From NCBI GenBank assembly GCA_036490215.1, contig DASXEH010000017.1, forward strand, positions 62,001 through 126,000: DNA of 64,000 nucleotides, in the 5' to 3' direction. Under the pieces are notes generated by a model. It searched no databases and was not told the DNA's origin. It saw only the letters and a program-made list of their open reading frames with translations. This stretch comes from JASHSH01 sp036490215 (lineage in GTDB: Bacteria; Pseudomonadota; Alphaproteobacteria; Rhodospirillales; Magnetospirillaceae). The position numbers were made by a program, and so were the translations under genes. This document shows, piece by piece, positions 25,502 through 34,536 of the stretch; position 1 is the stretch's first letter; every line of letters starts with the position of its first letter.

Positions 25502-27786
25502 GGAACCGCCTTGGTGGCCGCCTGCGCATCGACGACCGCAAGCGCGGTGATATTGGCCAAGCCGCGCACCGTCACAGAATCGGTGACGATATGCGCCGGC
25601 TGCGCCATGCCGATCAGCATCGGCCCGACCGACAAGCCCTCGCCCAGGGTCTTGAGCAGATTGAACGAGATATTGGCGGCGTTAAGGCTGGGCATGATCA
25701 GCAGATTGGCTTTGCCCTTGAGCCGCGAATCGGGGAACACGCGCTCGCGGACTTCTTCGGACAGTGCCGCGTCGCCATGCATCTCGCCTTCGACTTCGAG
25801 ATCGGGGGCGATGCGCTGCAGCTTGGCCAGCGCCTCGCGCATCCGCCCCGACGATGTGCCGGGGCGGCTGCCGAAATTGGAGTACGACAGCAGCGCCACT
25901 TTCGGCACCACGCCGAAGCGGCGCACTTCCTCAGCCGCCAGCAAGGTCTGCTCGACCAACTCGTCGGTGGTCGGCTCGGCGGTGACATGAGTGTCGCTGA
26001 TGAAGACAGTGCCTTTGTCGAGGATCAGCAGCGTCATCGCCGAAGGCTTGGTCACGCCGGCGCGTACGCCGATGATGTCGGTGACATGGGGCAGATGGCT
26101 CAGATAAGTGCCGGTGGCGCCGCAGATCATCGCGTCGGCTTCACCGCGCTGGACCATCAGCGCCGCGATCACCGTCGTATTGGTGCGGACCACCGTCTTC
26201 GCCGCTTCGGGCGAGATGCCGCTGCGGCAAAGCAGCTTGTGATAGAGGCGCCAGTATTCGGGATAGCGCGGATCGTCCTCAGGATCGCAGAGCTCGATAT
26301 GCTCGCCGACGCGGATACGAAGATCGAGTTCCCGGATACGGTTTTCAACGACAGCGCGGCGGCCGATCACGATGGGCTTCGCCAAGCCTTCGTCGACCAC
26401 AACCTGGAGCGCACGGAGCACATTGCGTTGTTCGCCCTCGGCGAAGACAACACGTTTGGGCTCGGCACGCGCGCGCTCGAAGACCGGCTTCATCACCAGG
26501 CCCGAGCGGAAGACGAAGTCATTCAGCCGCTGGCAATAGGCCGGAAAGTCTTTGATCGGCCGCGTGGCCACACCCGAATCCATCGCGGCGCGGGCGACGG
26601 CGGGCGCGATCTTCAGGATCAGGCGGCGATCGAAGGGTTTCGGGATCAGATAGTCGGCGCCGAAATGCAGCGGCTGGTCACCATAAGCCGTGGCCACGCG
26701 TTCATCGGATTCGGCAAACGCGAGTTCAGCCAGCGCGTGCACGGCGGCCAGCTTCATCTCTTCGTTGATCGCCGAAGCGCCGACATCGAGCGCGCCGCGG
26801 AAAATATAGGGGAACACCAGGACGTTGTTGACCTGGTTGGGATAGTCCGACCGCCCGGTGGCGATGATCGCGTCGGGCCGCGCCTCGCGCGCCACCTCGG
26901 GCAGGATCTCGGGCGTCGGATTGGCCAGCGCCATGATGATCGGCCGCTCGCCCATGCGCTTGACCATCTCGCCGGTCAGCACGCCCGGCGCGGAGAGGCC
27001 GAGGAAGATGTCGGCGCCGTCGATGACTTGGTCCAGCTTGCGTGCATTGGTCTGCCGCGCGAACGGCGCCTTGTATTCGTCCATCAGCACGGTGCGGCCC
27101 TGATAGACCACGCCCTCGATGTCGCAGACGGTCACGTTCTCGCGCTTGAGGCCAAGGCCCAGCAGCAGATTGAGACAGGCCAACGCCGCCGCGCCCGCGC
27201 CGGAGGCGACCAGCTTCACCTCGGCAATGTTCTTGTTCACCACACGCAGTGCATTGGTGACAGCCGCGCCGACGATGATGGCGGTGCCATGCTGATCGTC
27301 GTGCATCACCGGAATCTTCATGCGCTCTTTGAGCTTCTTCTCGACGACAAAGCATTCCGGCGCCTTGATGTCTTCGAGATTGATGCCGCCGAACGTGGGC
27401 TCAAGCGAGGCGATGATATCGACCAGCTTGTCCGGGTCGTTCTCGTTGATCTCGATGTCGAAGACGTCGATGCCCGAGAAGGTTTTGAAGAGGACGGCCT
27501 TGCCTTCCATCACCGGCTTGCCGGCGAGCGGCCCGATTGCGCCCAGGCCCAGCACCGCCGTGCCGTTGGTGATCACCGCGACCAAATTGCCGCGCGCCGT
27601 GACCTCGGCGGCCAGCGCCGGCTCGTCGCGGATCATCTCGCAGATGGCGCCCACGCCCGGCGTGTAAGCCAGCGCCAGGTCGCGTTGGGTCGCTAAGGGT
27701 TTGGTGGGGACCACGGCCAGCTTTCCGGCTGGGGCGTGGCGATGATATTCAAGCGCCGCCTGGCGCAAAGTATCGGCATCGGCCAT
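25498..27786 (-). CDS. maeB: NADP-dependent malic enzyme with phosphotransacetylase-like C-terminal domain
   Basis: The 762-residue protein decarboxylates malate to pyruvate. The N-terminal malic domain (about 1-420) includes LAYTPGVGAICEMI, VITNGTAVLGLGAIGPLAGK and the NAD(P) segment LVASGAGAAALACLNLLLGL. The C-terminal part (about 430-750) is a PTA-like domain thought to be regulatory. ATG 27786 (MADADTLRQ) is chosen over 27822. Tight coupling to the response regulator downstream is unusual. Confidence 0.95.
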   Translation of the reverse strand: MADADTLRQAALEYHRHAPAGKLAVVPTKPLATQRDLALAYTPGVGAICEMIRDEPALAAEVTARGNLVAVITNGTAVLGLGAIGPLAGKPVMEGKAVLFKTFSGIDVFDIEINENDPDKLVDIIASLEPTFGGINLEDIKAPECFVVEKKLKERMKIPVMHDDQHGTAIIVGAAVTNALRVVNKNIAEVKLVASGAGAAALACLNLLLGLGLKRENVTVCDIEGVVYQGRTVLMDEYKAPFARQTNARKLDQVIDGADIFLGLSAPGVLTGEMVKRMGERPIIMALANPTPEILPEVAREARPDAIIATGRSDYPNQVNNVLVFPYIFRGALDVGASAINEEMKLAAVHALAELAFAESDERVATAYGDQPLHFGADYLIPKPFDRRLILKIAPAVARAAMDSGVATRPIKDFPAYCQRLNDFVFRSGLVMKPVFERARAEPKRVVFAEGEQRNVLRALQVVVDEGLAKPIVIGRRAVVENRIRELDLRIRVGEHIELCDPEDDPRYPEYWRLYHKLLCRSGISPEAAKTVVRTNTTVIAALMVQRGEADAMICGATGTYLSHLPHVTDIIGVRAGVTKPSAMTLLILDKGTVFISDTHVTAEPTTDELVEQTLLAAEEVRRFGVVPKVALLSYSNFGSRPGTSSGRMREALAKLQRIAPDLEVEGEMHGDAALSEEVRERVFPDSRLKGKANLLIMPSLNAANISFNLLKTLGEGLSVGPMLIGMAQPAHIVTDSVTVRGLANITALAVVDAQAATKAVP

Positions 27787-27868
27787 GGGCCGGAGCATGA
27801 GCCAGACACCCAGCCGGCGCAAGGCAAGACCTTGGCCGGATAGGAAAATTTCTTATTTGTCTGTGGAA

Positions 27869-27955
27869 TGGTGCGGTCGAGAAGACTCGAACTTCCAAGC
27901 CCTTTCGGGCACCAGCACCTCAAGCTGGCGCGTCTACCAGTTCCGCCACGACCGC
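27869..27955 (-). tRNA. tRNA-Leu (anticodon GAG)
   Basis: The 87-nt gene reads GCGGTCGTGGCGGAACTGG from its 5' end. The anticodon stem is CCAGC/GCTGG with loop TTGAGGT, giving anticodon GAG. A long variable arm (TGCCCGAAAGGGCTT), T-arm with TTCGAGT, acceptor GCGGTCG/CGACCGC and an encoded CCA end are all present. The long variable arm fits a class II leucine tRNA. Confidence 0.96.
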
Positions 27956-28042
27956 ATATCCCGGGGCGCAATCACGTTGGCACCGAGGCGCCCCCGCGAG
28001 GTAAGGTGGGGCAAATACCAGAACGCTTCGCGAGGTGCAAGC

Positions 28043-28705
28043 ATGGACGCGGCCGGAACCGTCCGGACAGCGTTGGAATGGCGGATTGAGGACCATTTGG
28101 TCCCCTATCCCGAGGCCGTGGCCTTCATGGAAGACCGCGCCGCAGCAATTCGCGCCGGCACAGCGTCGGAGATGGTCTGGCTGGTCGAACACCCGCCGCT
28201 TTATACGGCCGGGACCAGCGCCAAGGCTGCGGACCTGATCGATAGCGCCCGGTTCCCGGTCTACCAGACCGGCCGCGGTGGCCAATACACCTATCACGGC
28301 CCCGGCCAGCGCGTGGCCTATGTGATGCTTGACCTCAGGAACCGGGGTCAGGATGTCCGGCGCTTCGTCCATGACCTCGAAGAATGGTTGATCCAGGCGT
28401 TGGCCCTGCTCGATGTGACCGGCGAACGGCGCGAAGGCCGGGTTGGCATTTGGGTAGGCCGGTCGGGCGCTCTCCCGGGCGTGGAAGACAAGATCGCCGC
28501 CCTGGGCGTGCGCCTGCGCCACTGGGTCAGCTTCCACGGCGTGGCGATCAACCTGAACCCCGACCTCTCCCACTATGCCGGGATCGTGCCCTGCGGCATC
28601 CGCGAACACGGCGTGACCTCCCTGGCCCAACTCGGCAACCCAGCGACCATGGCCGATCTCGACCACGCGCTGCGCCAAGCCTTCGCCCAGGTGTTTGGAC
28701 GTTAA
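28043..28705 (+). CDS. lipB: Lipoyl(octanoyl) transferase LipB
   Basis: The 220-residue enzyme moves octanoate from acyl-ACP to lipoyl domains, the first step of lipoate assembly. Family blocks are VWLVEHPPLYTAGTSAK, TGRGGQYTYHGPGQRVAY, KIAALGVRLRHWVSFHGVA and the catalytic cysteine in IVPCGIREHGVTSL. ATG 28043 follows GAGGT by 6 bases. The frame is open much further upstream, across the tRNA, which is not coding. Confidence 0.95.
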   Translation: MDAAGTVRTALEWRIEDHLVPYPEAVAFMEDRAAAIRAGTASEMVWLVEHPPLYTAGTSAKAADLIDSARFPVYQTGRGGQYTYHGPGQRVAYVMLDLRNRGQDVRRFVHDLEEWLIQALALLDVTGERREGRVGIWVGRSGALPGVEDKIAALGVRLRHWVSFHGVAINLNPDLSHYAGIVPCGIREHGVTSLAQLGNPATMADLDHALRQAFAQVFGR

Positions 28706-28710
28706 GGGGC

Positions 28711-28819
28711 CGTCGTTCCGGACAAGTGAGCGCCAGCGAACGCTGATCCGGAATCCAGGAGACATTTGCGCGAAGCGCCTTCCGTGTGGCTCTGGACCCC
28801 CGCCTTCGCGGGGGTGACG
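28711..28819. repeat. Palindromic repeat, family C
   Basis: Starts CGTCGTTCCGGACAAGTGAG and ends with CCCCCGCCTTCGCGGGGGTGACG. Located between lipB and the LysE gene. Confidence 0.85.
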
Positions 28820-28867
28820 ATTTAGGGTAACGAGGCTAACTTAAGAACCTATCGATCGAAGGCCCTG

Positions 28868-29500
28868 ATGCTCCCCGTCCCCACCGATCTTTATCTCGGC
28901 TTCATCGCGGCTGCGTGTGCGCTGATCGCGATGCCCGGCCCGAATACGACCCTGATCGTCGGCAACACCATCGCCCATGGCACGGCCAAAGGCCTGGCCA
29001 CGTTCGGCGGCACGCTCTCTGCTGCCGCGATTCAGCTGATCGTCATCATCTTCGGCCTGACCGAGACGATGACGCTGATGGCGACGTGGTTCGACCGGCT
29101 GCGATGGCTGGGCGTGGCCTATCTGTTCTGGCTCGGCATCCGGGAATGGCTGAACAAAAGCGGTACCGACCAGGACGCCGCCCCACTGCCAGTCCGCCGC
29201 ACCCACACCTTCTATTGGCAGGGCGTGATGATCAGCCTGACCAACCCGAAGACCTTGGCGTTCTTCGCGGCCTTCCTGCCGCAATTCGTCGACCCAGCGC
29301 GGCCGGCGTTGCCACAATTGGCCTGCCTGGCCATTACATTCGTGATTTTGGCCGCGTGTGGCGATGCCACCTTCTGCCTGCTGGCCGGCCGCATCCGCCC
29401 CTGGATCGTGGGTGCCCGCTATGCCTCGCTGCGCCACAAGATTTCGGGCACATGCCTGCTCCTTTGTGGATTGGCCTTGGCATTGGTGCGCCGCAGCTAA
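28868..29500 (+). CDS. LysE/RhtB family amino-acid exporter
   Basis: The 210-residue membrane protein has the LysE signature near its N-terminus, AMPGPNTTLIVGNTIAHGTA, and about six hydrophobic helices. Later SLTNPKTLAFFAAFLPQFVD is also typical. Family members export amino acids such as lysine, threonine or homoserine; the substrate here cannot be told. The next gene starts 23 bases downstream. Confidence 0.9.
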   Translation: MLPVPTDLYLGFIAAACALIAMPGPNTTLIVGNTIAHGTAKGLATFGGTLSAAAIQLIVIIFGLTETMTLMATWFDRLRWLGVAYLFWLGIREWLNKSGTDQDAAPLPVRRTHTFYWQGVMISLTNPKTLAFFAAFLPQFVDPARPALPQLACLAITFVILAACGDATFCLLAGRIRPWIVGARYASLRHKISGTCLLLCGLALALVRRS

Positions 29501-29523
29501 GGGCGCTGTATACTGAGGCCATC

Positions 29524-29940
29524 ATGTCGATGACCCGCCGTACCGTTGCTCTCGCCCTTCCCCTGCTCCTGCTGAGCCTGCCTGTGCTCGCCGGCAACAA
29601 GGACGCAGTGAAAAAAGAAGGCAAGGCCGGCCCCGAATATCTGCAAATGCCGAAGATGGCGGTGCCGGTGAAGGTCGACGGCACCGAGGCTCAGCGCCAG
29701 CTGCTGGTCGAGATGTGGGTCTACGTCGCCAATCCTGTACTGATGCAAAAGCTCAATTCGATGCGCAGTACGGTGGCCGACGAGATTCGCGACAAGCTGA
29801 AGAAGAATTCCGCCACGACCTATCTGGCGCCCGATGAAGGGCCGCTGGCGGTGAAGGAAATCGCCCGCGACGCGGTCGAGGCGGCCATCGGCAAGGATGG
29901 CAGCCCCGACATCCTGATCAAATCGATGATCGTGCGGTGA
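29524..29940 (+). CDS. Small exported protein, weakly FliL-like
   Basis: The 138-residue protein has a signal peptide (MSMTRRTVALALPLLLLSLP, LAG) and a mature part MAVPVKVDGTEAQRQLLVEM through to a C-terminal DILIKSMIVR. The pattern of one exported strand-helix domain resembles the periplasmic part of FliL, but no flagellar genes are nearby and the match is by eye only. Function unknown. Confidence 0.6.
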   Translation: MSMTRRTVALALPLLLLSLPVLAGNKDAVKKEGKAGPEYLQMPKMAVPVKVDGTEAQRQLLVEMWVYVANPVLMQKLNSMRSTVADEIRDKLKKNSATTYLAPDEGPLAVKEIARDAVEAAIGKDGSPDILIKSMIVR

Positions 29941-29947
29941 CGCTAAG

Positions 29948-30090
29948 CGTCATTCCGGACAAGTGAGCGCAGCGAGCGCTGATCCGGAATCTAGGAGACA
30001 TGTGCGCGAAGCGCCTGCCGTAGTGTGTCATACACTCGCTATTGCTCGCCGGCTTGACCCCGGATAGCGCTGCGCGCTTCCGGGATGACG
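29948..30090. repeat. Palindromic repeat, family C (long form)
   Basis: Begins CGTCATTCCGGACAAGTGAG and ends GCGCGCTTCCGGGATGACG. It separates the convergent exported-protein gene and acyP. Confidence 0.88.
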
Positions 30091-30103
30091 ATGGGACTAA
30101 ATG

Positions 30104-30388
30104 CTACACCGTCGGCAACTGCTCGAACGTACCGCCCTCAACCACGTCGCCGGGTATTTCCCGAATCGCATCGACCCGCGCAGCGGGTGGCCCTTGCCGG
30201 CAAGCCTCGACCATCGCGCGCACCACGTCCTGCGGCCCGCAGAACAGCGCCTCGACCGTGCCATTGGCGCGATTGCGCACCCAACCGACGAGGCCGCGCG
30301 AGCGTGCTTGCTCTACCGTCCAGCCGCGGTACCAGACGCCTTGAACGCGGCCCTCGATCACAACACGGGTAGCGACCCGCCCACTCAT
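30104..30388 (-). CDS. acyP: Acylphosphatase
   Basis: The 94-residue enzyme hydrolyses acyl phosphates. Both signature blocks are present: VIEGRVQGVWYRGWT with the phosphate-binding arginine, and GLVGWVRNRANGTVEALF with the catalytic asparagine. It lies 12 bases after pccA and is probably co-transcribed with it. Confidence 0.93.
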   Translation of the reverse strand: MSGRVATRVVIEGRVQGVWYRGWTVEQARSRGLVGWVRNRANGTVEALFCGPQDVVRAMVEACRQGPPAARVDAIREIPGDVVEGGTFEQLPTV

Positions 30389-30400
30389 GTCTTTGGCATC

Positions 30401-32395
30401 TCACTTGAACTCGAGAATCCGCTGATCGACAGCCAGGCTGTCACCCGCCTTGGCATTGACCATGCCGATCACGCCATCGCGTTCGGCGCGCAGTACGTTC
30501 TCCATCTTCATCGCCTCGACCACGGCCAGCACCTCGCCGGCCTTGACCTCCTGACCGACGCTGACCGGCACCGAGACCAGCAAGCCCGGCATCGGCGAGA
30601 GCAGGAAACGCGACAGATCGGGCGGCGCCTTGACCGGCATGCGCACGGCCAGATCGGCAATCCGCGAGCGCAGAACGGCAGCGTCGATCCGGATGCCGTT
30701 GTGCGACAGCCGCCAGCGCAGCCCGTCGCGCTCGATCTGCACGGCGATGGAGTGCGCACTTCCATCGTCGATCGTCGCACGCAGCAGCAGTTGGCCGGGC
30801 AGCCAATCGCTCTTCACGGCAATGGATTTACCATCCAGCGCGACCGTTACGCCGCCGCCGCCGGCTTCGATCTTGAACGGCATCGGCTGATCGCCGATGC
30901 GGATCGCGCCCTCGGTTCCGATCTTCGCTTCGTGTCCCGCAAGCTGTCCGCTGATCGAGGTCTCACGCTGGGCCGCGCGGTACTGCGCGAAGGCCGCCAC
31001 CGCCGCGAGATGCCGCAACTGGGACGGGCTCGCCTCGACGCCATGGAAGCCTTTCGGGAACTCATCGGCGATGAAATTCGTCGTCAGCTCGCCGCGCGCA
31101 AATCGTGGATGACCGACCAGAGCCGAGAGGAACGCGATGTTATGATTGAGGCCGCGCACCACATAGTCGTCGAGCGCGCCAAGCATATACTTGATCGCCT
31201 CGTTGCGATCCTTACCCCACGAGCAAAGCTTGGCGATCATCGGGTCGTAGTGAATGCTGATCTCGCCGCCTTCGTACACGCCGGTGTCGACGCGCACATG
31301 GTCGTTGACCGCGGGCGGGCTATAGCGCGTCAGCCGTCCAACCGACGGCAGGAAGTTGCGATACGGATCTTCGGCATAGACGCGCGCCTCGATGGCCCAA
31401 CCATTCGCCTTCACGTCGGATTGTTCGACCGTCAGCTTTTCGCCATTGGCGATGCGGATCATCCATTCGACCAGATCGAGCCCGGTCACCAGTTCCGTCA
31501 CCGGATGCTCGACCTGAAGCCGCGTGTTCATCTCGAGGAAGAAGAAGTTGCGCTTGGCATCGACGATGAACTCGACCGTGCCGGCCGATTTGTAGTTGAC
31601 GGCCTTGGCCAGGGCGACGGCCTGTTCCCCCATCGCCTTGCGCACCTCGGGCGTGAGAAACGGGCTCGGCGCTTCTTCGATCACCTTCTGGTGGCGGCGC
31701 TGAATCGAGCATTCGCGCTCGCCGAGATAGATCACGTTGCCATGCGAATCGCCCAGCACCTGGATCTCGATATGCCGCGGCTGCTCGATGTATTTCTCGA
31801 TGAAGACACGATCGTCGGCGAAAGACGACTTCGCCTCGTTGCGCGCCGACTGAAAGCCTTCCTTCACCTCGGCATCGTTGTGCGCAAGGCGCATGCCTTT
31901 GCCGCCGCCGCCGGCCGAGGCCTTAATCATCACCGGATAGCCGACATCCCGAGCGATCTTGATCGCCTCATCGACGGTCGGGATCGCGCCGAGATAACCG
32001 GGCACGCTGCTGACACCCGCCTTCTGCGCCAGCTTCTTCGATTCGATCTTGTCGCCCATCGCGAAGATGGCATGTGCGTCGGGACCGATGAAGGCGATGC
32101 CGGCTTTGGCCAGCGCTTCTTGGAACTCGCGCTTCTCGGACAGGAAGCCATAGCCCGGATGCACCGCCTGCGCGCCGGTCTTCTTACAGGCATCGACGAT
32201 GCGATCGATCATCAGATAGGACTGCGCCGAAGGCGGCGGCCCGATATGCACCGCCTCATCGGCCATCTGAACATGCAGCGCGTCCTTGTCGGCATCGGAA
32301 TAGACCGCGACGGTCGCGATCCCCATCCGCTTCGCGGTACGCATCACGCGGCAAGCAATCTCGCCGCGATTCGCGATCAGGATTTTAGTGAACAT
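30401..32395 (-). CDS. pccA: Propionyl-CoA carboxylase alpha subunit (biotin carboxylase + BCCP)
   Basis: The 664-residue protein starts MFTKILIANRGEIACRVMRT. It has the ATP-grasp biotin carboxylase (residues about 1-445, with KASAGGGGKGMRLAHND and EMNTRLQVEHPVTELVTG), a middle domain linking to the beta subunit, and a C-terminal biotinyl domain with VVEAMKMENVLRAERDGV, where the central lysine carries biotin. It carboxylates propionyl-CoA to methylmalonyl-CoA with PccB. Unlike a tight operon, pccB lies 521 bases upstream because a GIY-YIG cassette intervenes. Confidence 0.94.
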   Translation of the reverse strand: MFTKILIANRGEIACRVMRTAKRMGIATVAVYSDADKDALHVQMADEAVHIGPPPSAQSYLMIDRIVDACKKTGAQAVHPGYGFLSEKREFQEALAKAGIAFIGPDAHAIFAMGDKIESKKLAQKAGVSSVPGYLGAIPTVDEAIKIARDVGYPVMIKASAGGGGKGMRLAHNDAEVKEGFQSARNEAKSSFADDRVFIEKYIEQPRHIEIQVLGDSHGNVIYLGERECSIQRRHQKVIEEAPSPFLTPEVRKAMGEQAVALAKAVNYKSAGTVEFIVDAKRNFFFLEMNTRLQVEHPVTELVTGLDLVEWMIRIANGEKLTVEQSDVKANGWAIEARVYAEDPYRNFLPSVGRLTRYSPPAVNDHVRVDTGVYEGGEISIHYDPMIAKLCSWGKDRNEAIKYMLGALDDYVVRGLNHNIAFLSALVGHPRFARGELTTNFIADEFPKGFHGVEASPSQLRHLAAVAAFAQYRAAQRETSISGQLAGHEAKIGTEGAIRIGDQPMPFKIEAGGGGVTVALDGKSIAVKSDWLPGQLLLRATIDDGSAHSIAVQIERDGLRWRLSHNGIRIDAAVLRSRIADLAVRMPVKAPPDLSRFLLSPMPGLLVSVPVSVGQEVKAGEVLAVVEAMKMENVLRAERDGVIGMVNAKAGDSLAVDQRILEFK

Positions 32396-32418
32396 TCGTC
32401 TGTTTCCCACCTCGACCC

Positions 32419-32517
32419 ATCCTTCGAGACGGCGCTGCGCGCCTCCTCAGGATGAGGTTGTTCTTGAATTCCCTCATGGTGAGGAGCCTCGCGAAGCGAG
32501 GCGTCTCGAACCATGAG
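32419..32517. repeat. Family A palindrome doublet next to pccA
   Basis: Element 32419-32457 has stem ATCC/GGAT; element 32472-32517 has ATGG/CCAT. They are in inverted order with a 14-base spacer. The second also forms the end of GIY-YIG cassette 2 and encodes the last residues of its gene. Confidence 0.88.
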
Positions 32518-32803
32518 ACGCACTGGTTCGCCGCTTAGCCAACCCTCTCAACCGATCAAACTCGCCTGCGATCAAAGCTGCTTTCTTCGCGCGGCTCCAG
32601 CCTTTGATCTGCCGCTCTGCAGCGATGGCATCAGTGATCATTGGAAACTCCTCCGACCAAGCAAGTGACACCGGCAGTCGCAACGCCGAATAGCCACCGA
32701 ACTTGCTGCTATTGTGCTCGGCAACACACAGTTCGAGCGTCGTTCGCGTCGAGCCGACGTAGTACGATCCATCGGCACATTTGAGGATGTAGACGAAAGC
32801 CAT
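32474..32803 (-). CDS. GIY-YIG nuclease-domain protein (UPF0213/YhbQ type), probably catalytically impaired
   Basis: The 109-residue protein begins MAFVYILKCADGSYYVGSTR, the GIY-YIG motif (VY...YVG), and contains DAIAAERQIKGWSRAKKAAL with the conserved metal-binding glutamate. In the active-site helix most relatives have an arginine just before VAEHN; here it is cysteine (LELCVAEHN), a change one C-to-T transition could cause. The last 14 or so residues are encoded by the palindrome. It interrupts the pccB-pccA pair on the same strand. Whether it still cuts DNA is doubtful. Confidence 0.85.
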   Translation of the reverse strand: MAFVYILKCADGSYYVGSTRTTLELCVAEHNSSKFGGYSALRLPVSLAWSEEFPMITDAIAAERQIKGWSRAKKAALIAGEFDRLRGLAKRRTSASHGSRRLASRGSSP

Positions 32804-32820
32804 CAGTCTTTACCTCAGCC

Positions 32821-32859
32821 ATCCTTCGAGGCGCGCTATGCGCGCACCTCAGGATGAGG
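32821..32859. repeat. Family A palindrome, promoter-side end of cassette 2
   Basis: 39 bp starting ATCCTTCGAGGCGCGCTATG and ending CCTCAGGATGAGG, 17 bases before the GIY-YIG start. Confidence 0.9.
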
Positions 32860-32916
32860 ACTATCGTGAAAACGTTTCGTGTCTTCGTAGTTCACTTCTT
32901 TTTTCCGACACCAGAC

Positions 32917-34449
32917 CTAAAGCGGAATGTTCCCGTGTTTGCGCCACGGGTTTTCGACCTTTTTGTCGCGCAGCATGGCGAGCGAACGGGCGACCCGGCG
33001 GCGCGTGGCTTGCGGGCGGATCACATCGTCGATGAAGCCGCGATGGCTGGCGACGAAGGGGTTGGCGAATTTCTCGCGGTATTCCTCGGTGCGTTCGGCG
33101 ATCTTCTGCGCGTCGCCGATATCCTGGCGGAAGATGATCTCCACCGCGCCCTTCGGCCCCATCACCGCGATCTCGGCCGTAGGCCAAGCGTAGTTCACGT
33201 CGCCGCGCAGATGCTTGCTGCTCATCACGTCATAGGCACCGCCATAGGCCTTGCGCGTGATCACCGTGACCTTCGGCACCGTGCATTCGGCGTAAGCATA
33301 GAGCAGCTTCGCGCCGTGCTTGATGATGGCCGAGTATTCCTGCGCCGTGCCGGGCAGGAAGCCGGGCACATCGACGAAGGTGGCCAGCGGGATGTTGAAG
33401 CAATCGCAAAAGCGGACAAAGCGCGCGGCCTTGCGGCTCGAGTCGATATCGAGGCAACCGGCCAGCACCATCGGCTGATTGGCGACGATCCCAACCGTGC
33501 GCCCTTCGATGCGGCCAAAGCCGGTGATGATATTGCCGGCGAAGGTTGGCGCGATCGGAAAGAAGTCGCCATCGTCGACCACCTTCGACACCAACTCCAT
33601 CATGTCGTAAGGCTTGTTGGGATTGTCGGGCACCAGCGTGTTGAGGCTGGGCTCTTCGCGGTCGCCGGGATCGGTGGTGGCGCGCACCGGCGCCTTTTCG
33701 CGGTTGTTGGCCGGCAGGAAATCGACGAAGCGGCGGCATTCCATCAGCGCCTCGACATCGTTCTCAAAGGCGCGATCGGCCACGCCCGAACGGCCGGTAT
33801 GGGTCAACGCGCCGCCTAACTCCTCGGCTGTCACCGTCTCATGGGTCACCGTTTTGGTGACGTCGGGACCGGTGACGAACATGTAAGACGAGTCCTTCAC
33901 CATGAAGATGAAATCGGTCATCGCCGGTGAATAGACCGCGCCGCCGGCACAGGGCCCCATGATCATCGAAATCTGCGGCACCACGCCCGAGGCCAGCGCA
34001 TTACGCAGAAACACATCGGCATAGCCGCCGAGACTGTCCACGCCTTCCTGGATGCGTGCGCCGCCCGAATCGTTGAGGCCGATCACCGGCGCGCCGACGC
34101 GCATCGCGTGATCCATGATCTTGCAGATCTTCTCGGCATGGGCTTCCGAGAGCGAGCCGCCGAACACGGTGAAGTCCTGGCTGAAGACATAGACCAGCCG
34201 GCCGTTGATCGTGCCCCAGCCGGTGACCACGCCGTCGCCGGGAATCTTCTGGTCTTCCATGCCGAAGTCGTGATTGCGGTGTTCGACGAACATATCCCAC
34301 TCTTCGAACGAGTTGGGATCGAGCAGGACTTCGACGCGCTCGCGGGCCGTCAGCTTGCCTTTCGCATGCTGCGCATCGATGCGCTTCTGGCCGCCACCCA
34401 GCCGCGCCTGCTCGCGCATCTGCTGCAGCTTGTGGATGATTTCCTGCAT
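32917..34449 (-). CDS. pccB: Propionyl-CoA carboxylase beta subunit
   Basis: The 510-residue carboxyltransferase starts MQEIIHKLQQMREQARLGGG after GAGGGGACG. Family landmarks include AHAEKICKIMDHAMRVGAPV, GLNDSGGARIQEGVDSLGGY, MGPCAGGAVYSPAMTDFIFM and FVDVPGFLPGTAQEY. The C-terminal KKVENPWRKHGNIPL is typical of PccB. The frame is open to 34524, but the added codons are not conserved. It is followed by the GIY-YIG cassette and then pccA. Confidence 0.95.
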   Translation of the reverse strand: MQEIIHKLQQMREQARLGGGQKRIDAQHAKGKLTARERVEVLLDPNSFEEWDMFVEHRNHDFGMEDQKIPGDGVVTGWGTINGRLVYVFSQDFTVFGGSLSEAHAEKICKIMDHAMRVGAPVIGLNDSGGARIQEGVDSLGGYADVFLRNALASGVVPQISMIMGPCAGGAVYSPAMTDFIFMVKDSSYMFVTGPDVTKTVTHETVTAEELGGALTHTGRSGVADRAFENDVEALMECRRFVDFLPANNREKAPVRATTDPGDREEPSLNTLVPDNPNKPYDMMELVSKVVDDGDFFPIAPTFAGNIITGFGRIEGRTVGIVANQPMVLAGCLDIDSSRKAARFVRFCDCFNIPLATFVDVPGFLPGTAQEYSAIIKHGAKLLYAYAECTVPKVTVITRKAYGGAYDVMSSKHLRGDVNYAWPTAEIAVMGPKGAVEIIFRQDIGDAQKIAERTEEYREKFANPFVASHRGFIDDVIRPQATRRRVARSLAMLRDKKVENPWRKHGNIPL

Positions 34450-34536
34450 GAACGTCCCCTCAAACCATGGGCCGGTCGGCCCGCCGGCTGAGGCGAGAGT
34501 GCTACATCCAAGCCCGGATGCCAACTCTTTGGGTGT

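Larger units (their letters stand above)
32472..32859. mobile_element. Cassette 2: GIY-YIG gene between inverted family A palindromes, inside the pcc operon
   Basis: The 388-bp unit has the same plan as the 11876-12276 cassette: palindrome, GIY-YIG gene, inverted palindrome, with the CCTCAT ends facing outward. The two ends belong to different family A subtypes (CATGG and CATCC), so the terminal repeats are imperfect. It lies between pccB and pccA, genes that are normally adjacent. Confidence 0.72.

Noticed and set aside
30101..32455. A 784-codon plus-strand frame
   Set aside because: Antisense shadow of acyP and pccA. Same explanation applies to long opposite frames over maeB (25591-27696), pepF (20474-22240), otsA/otsB (4381-5832) and rluC (35331-37193).
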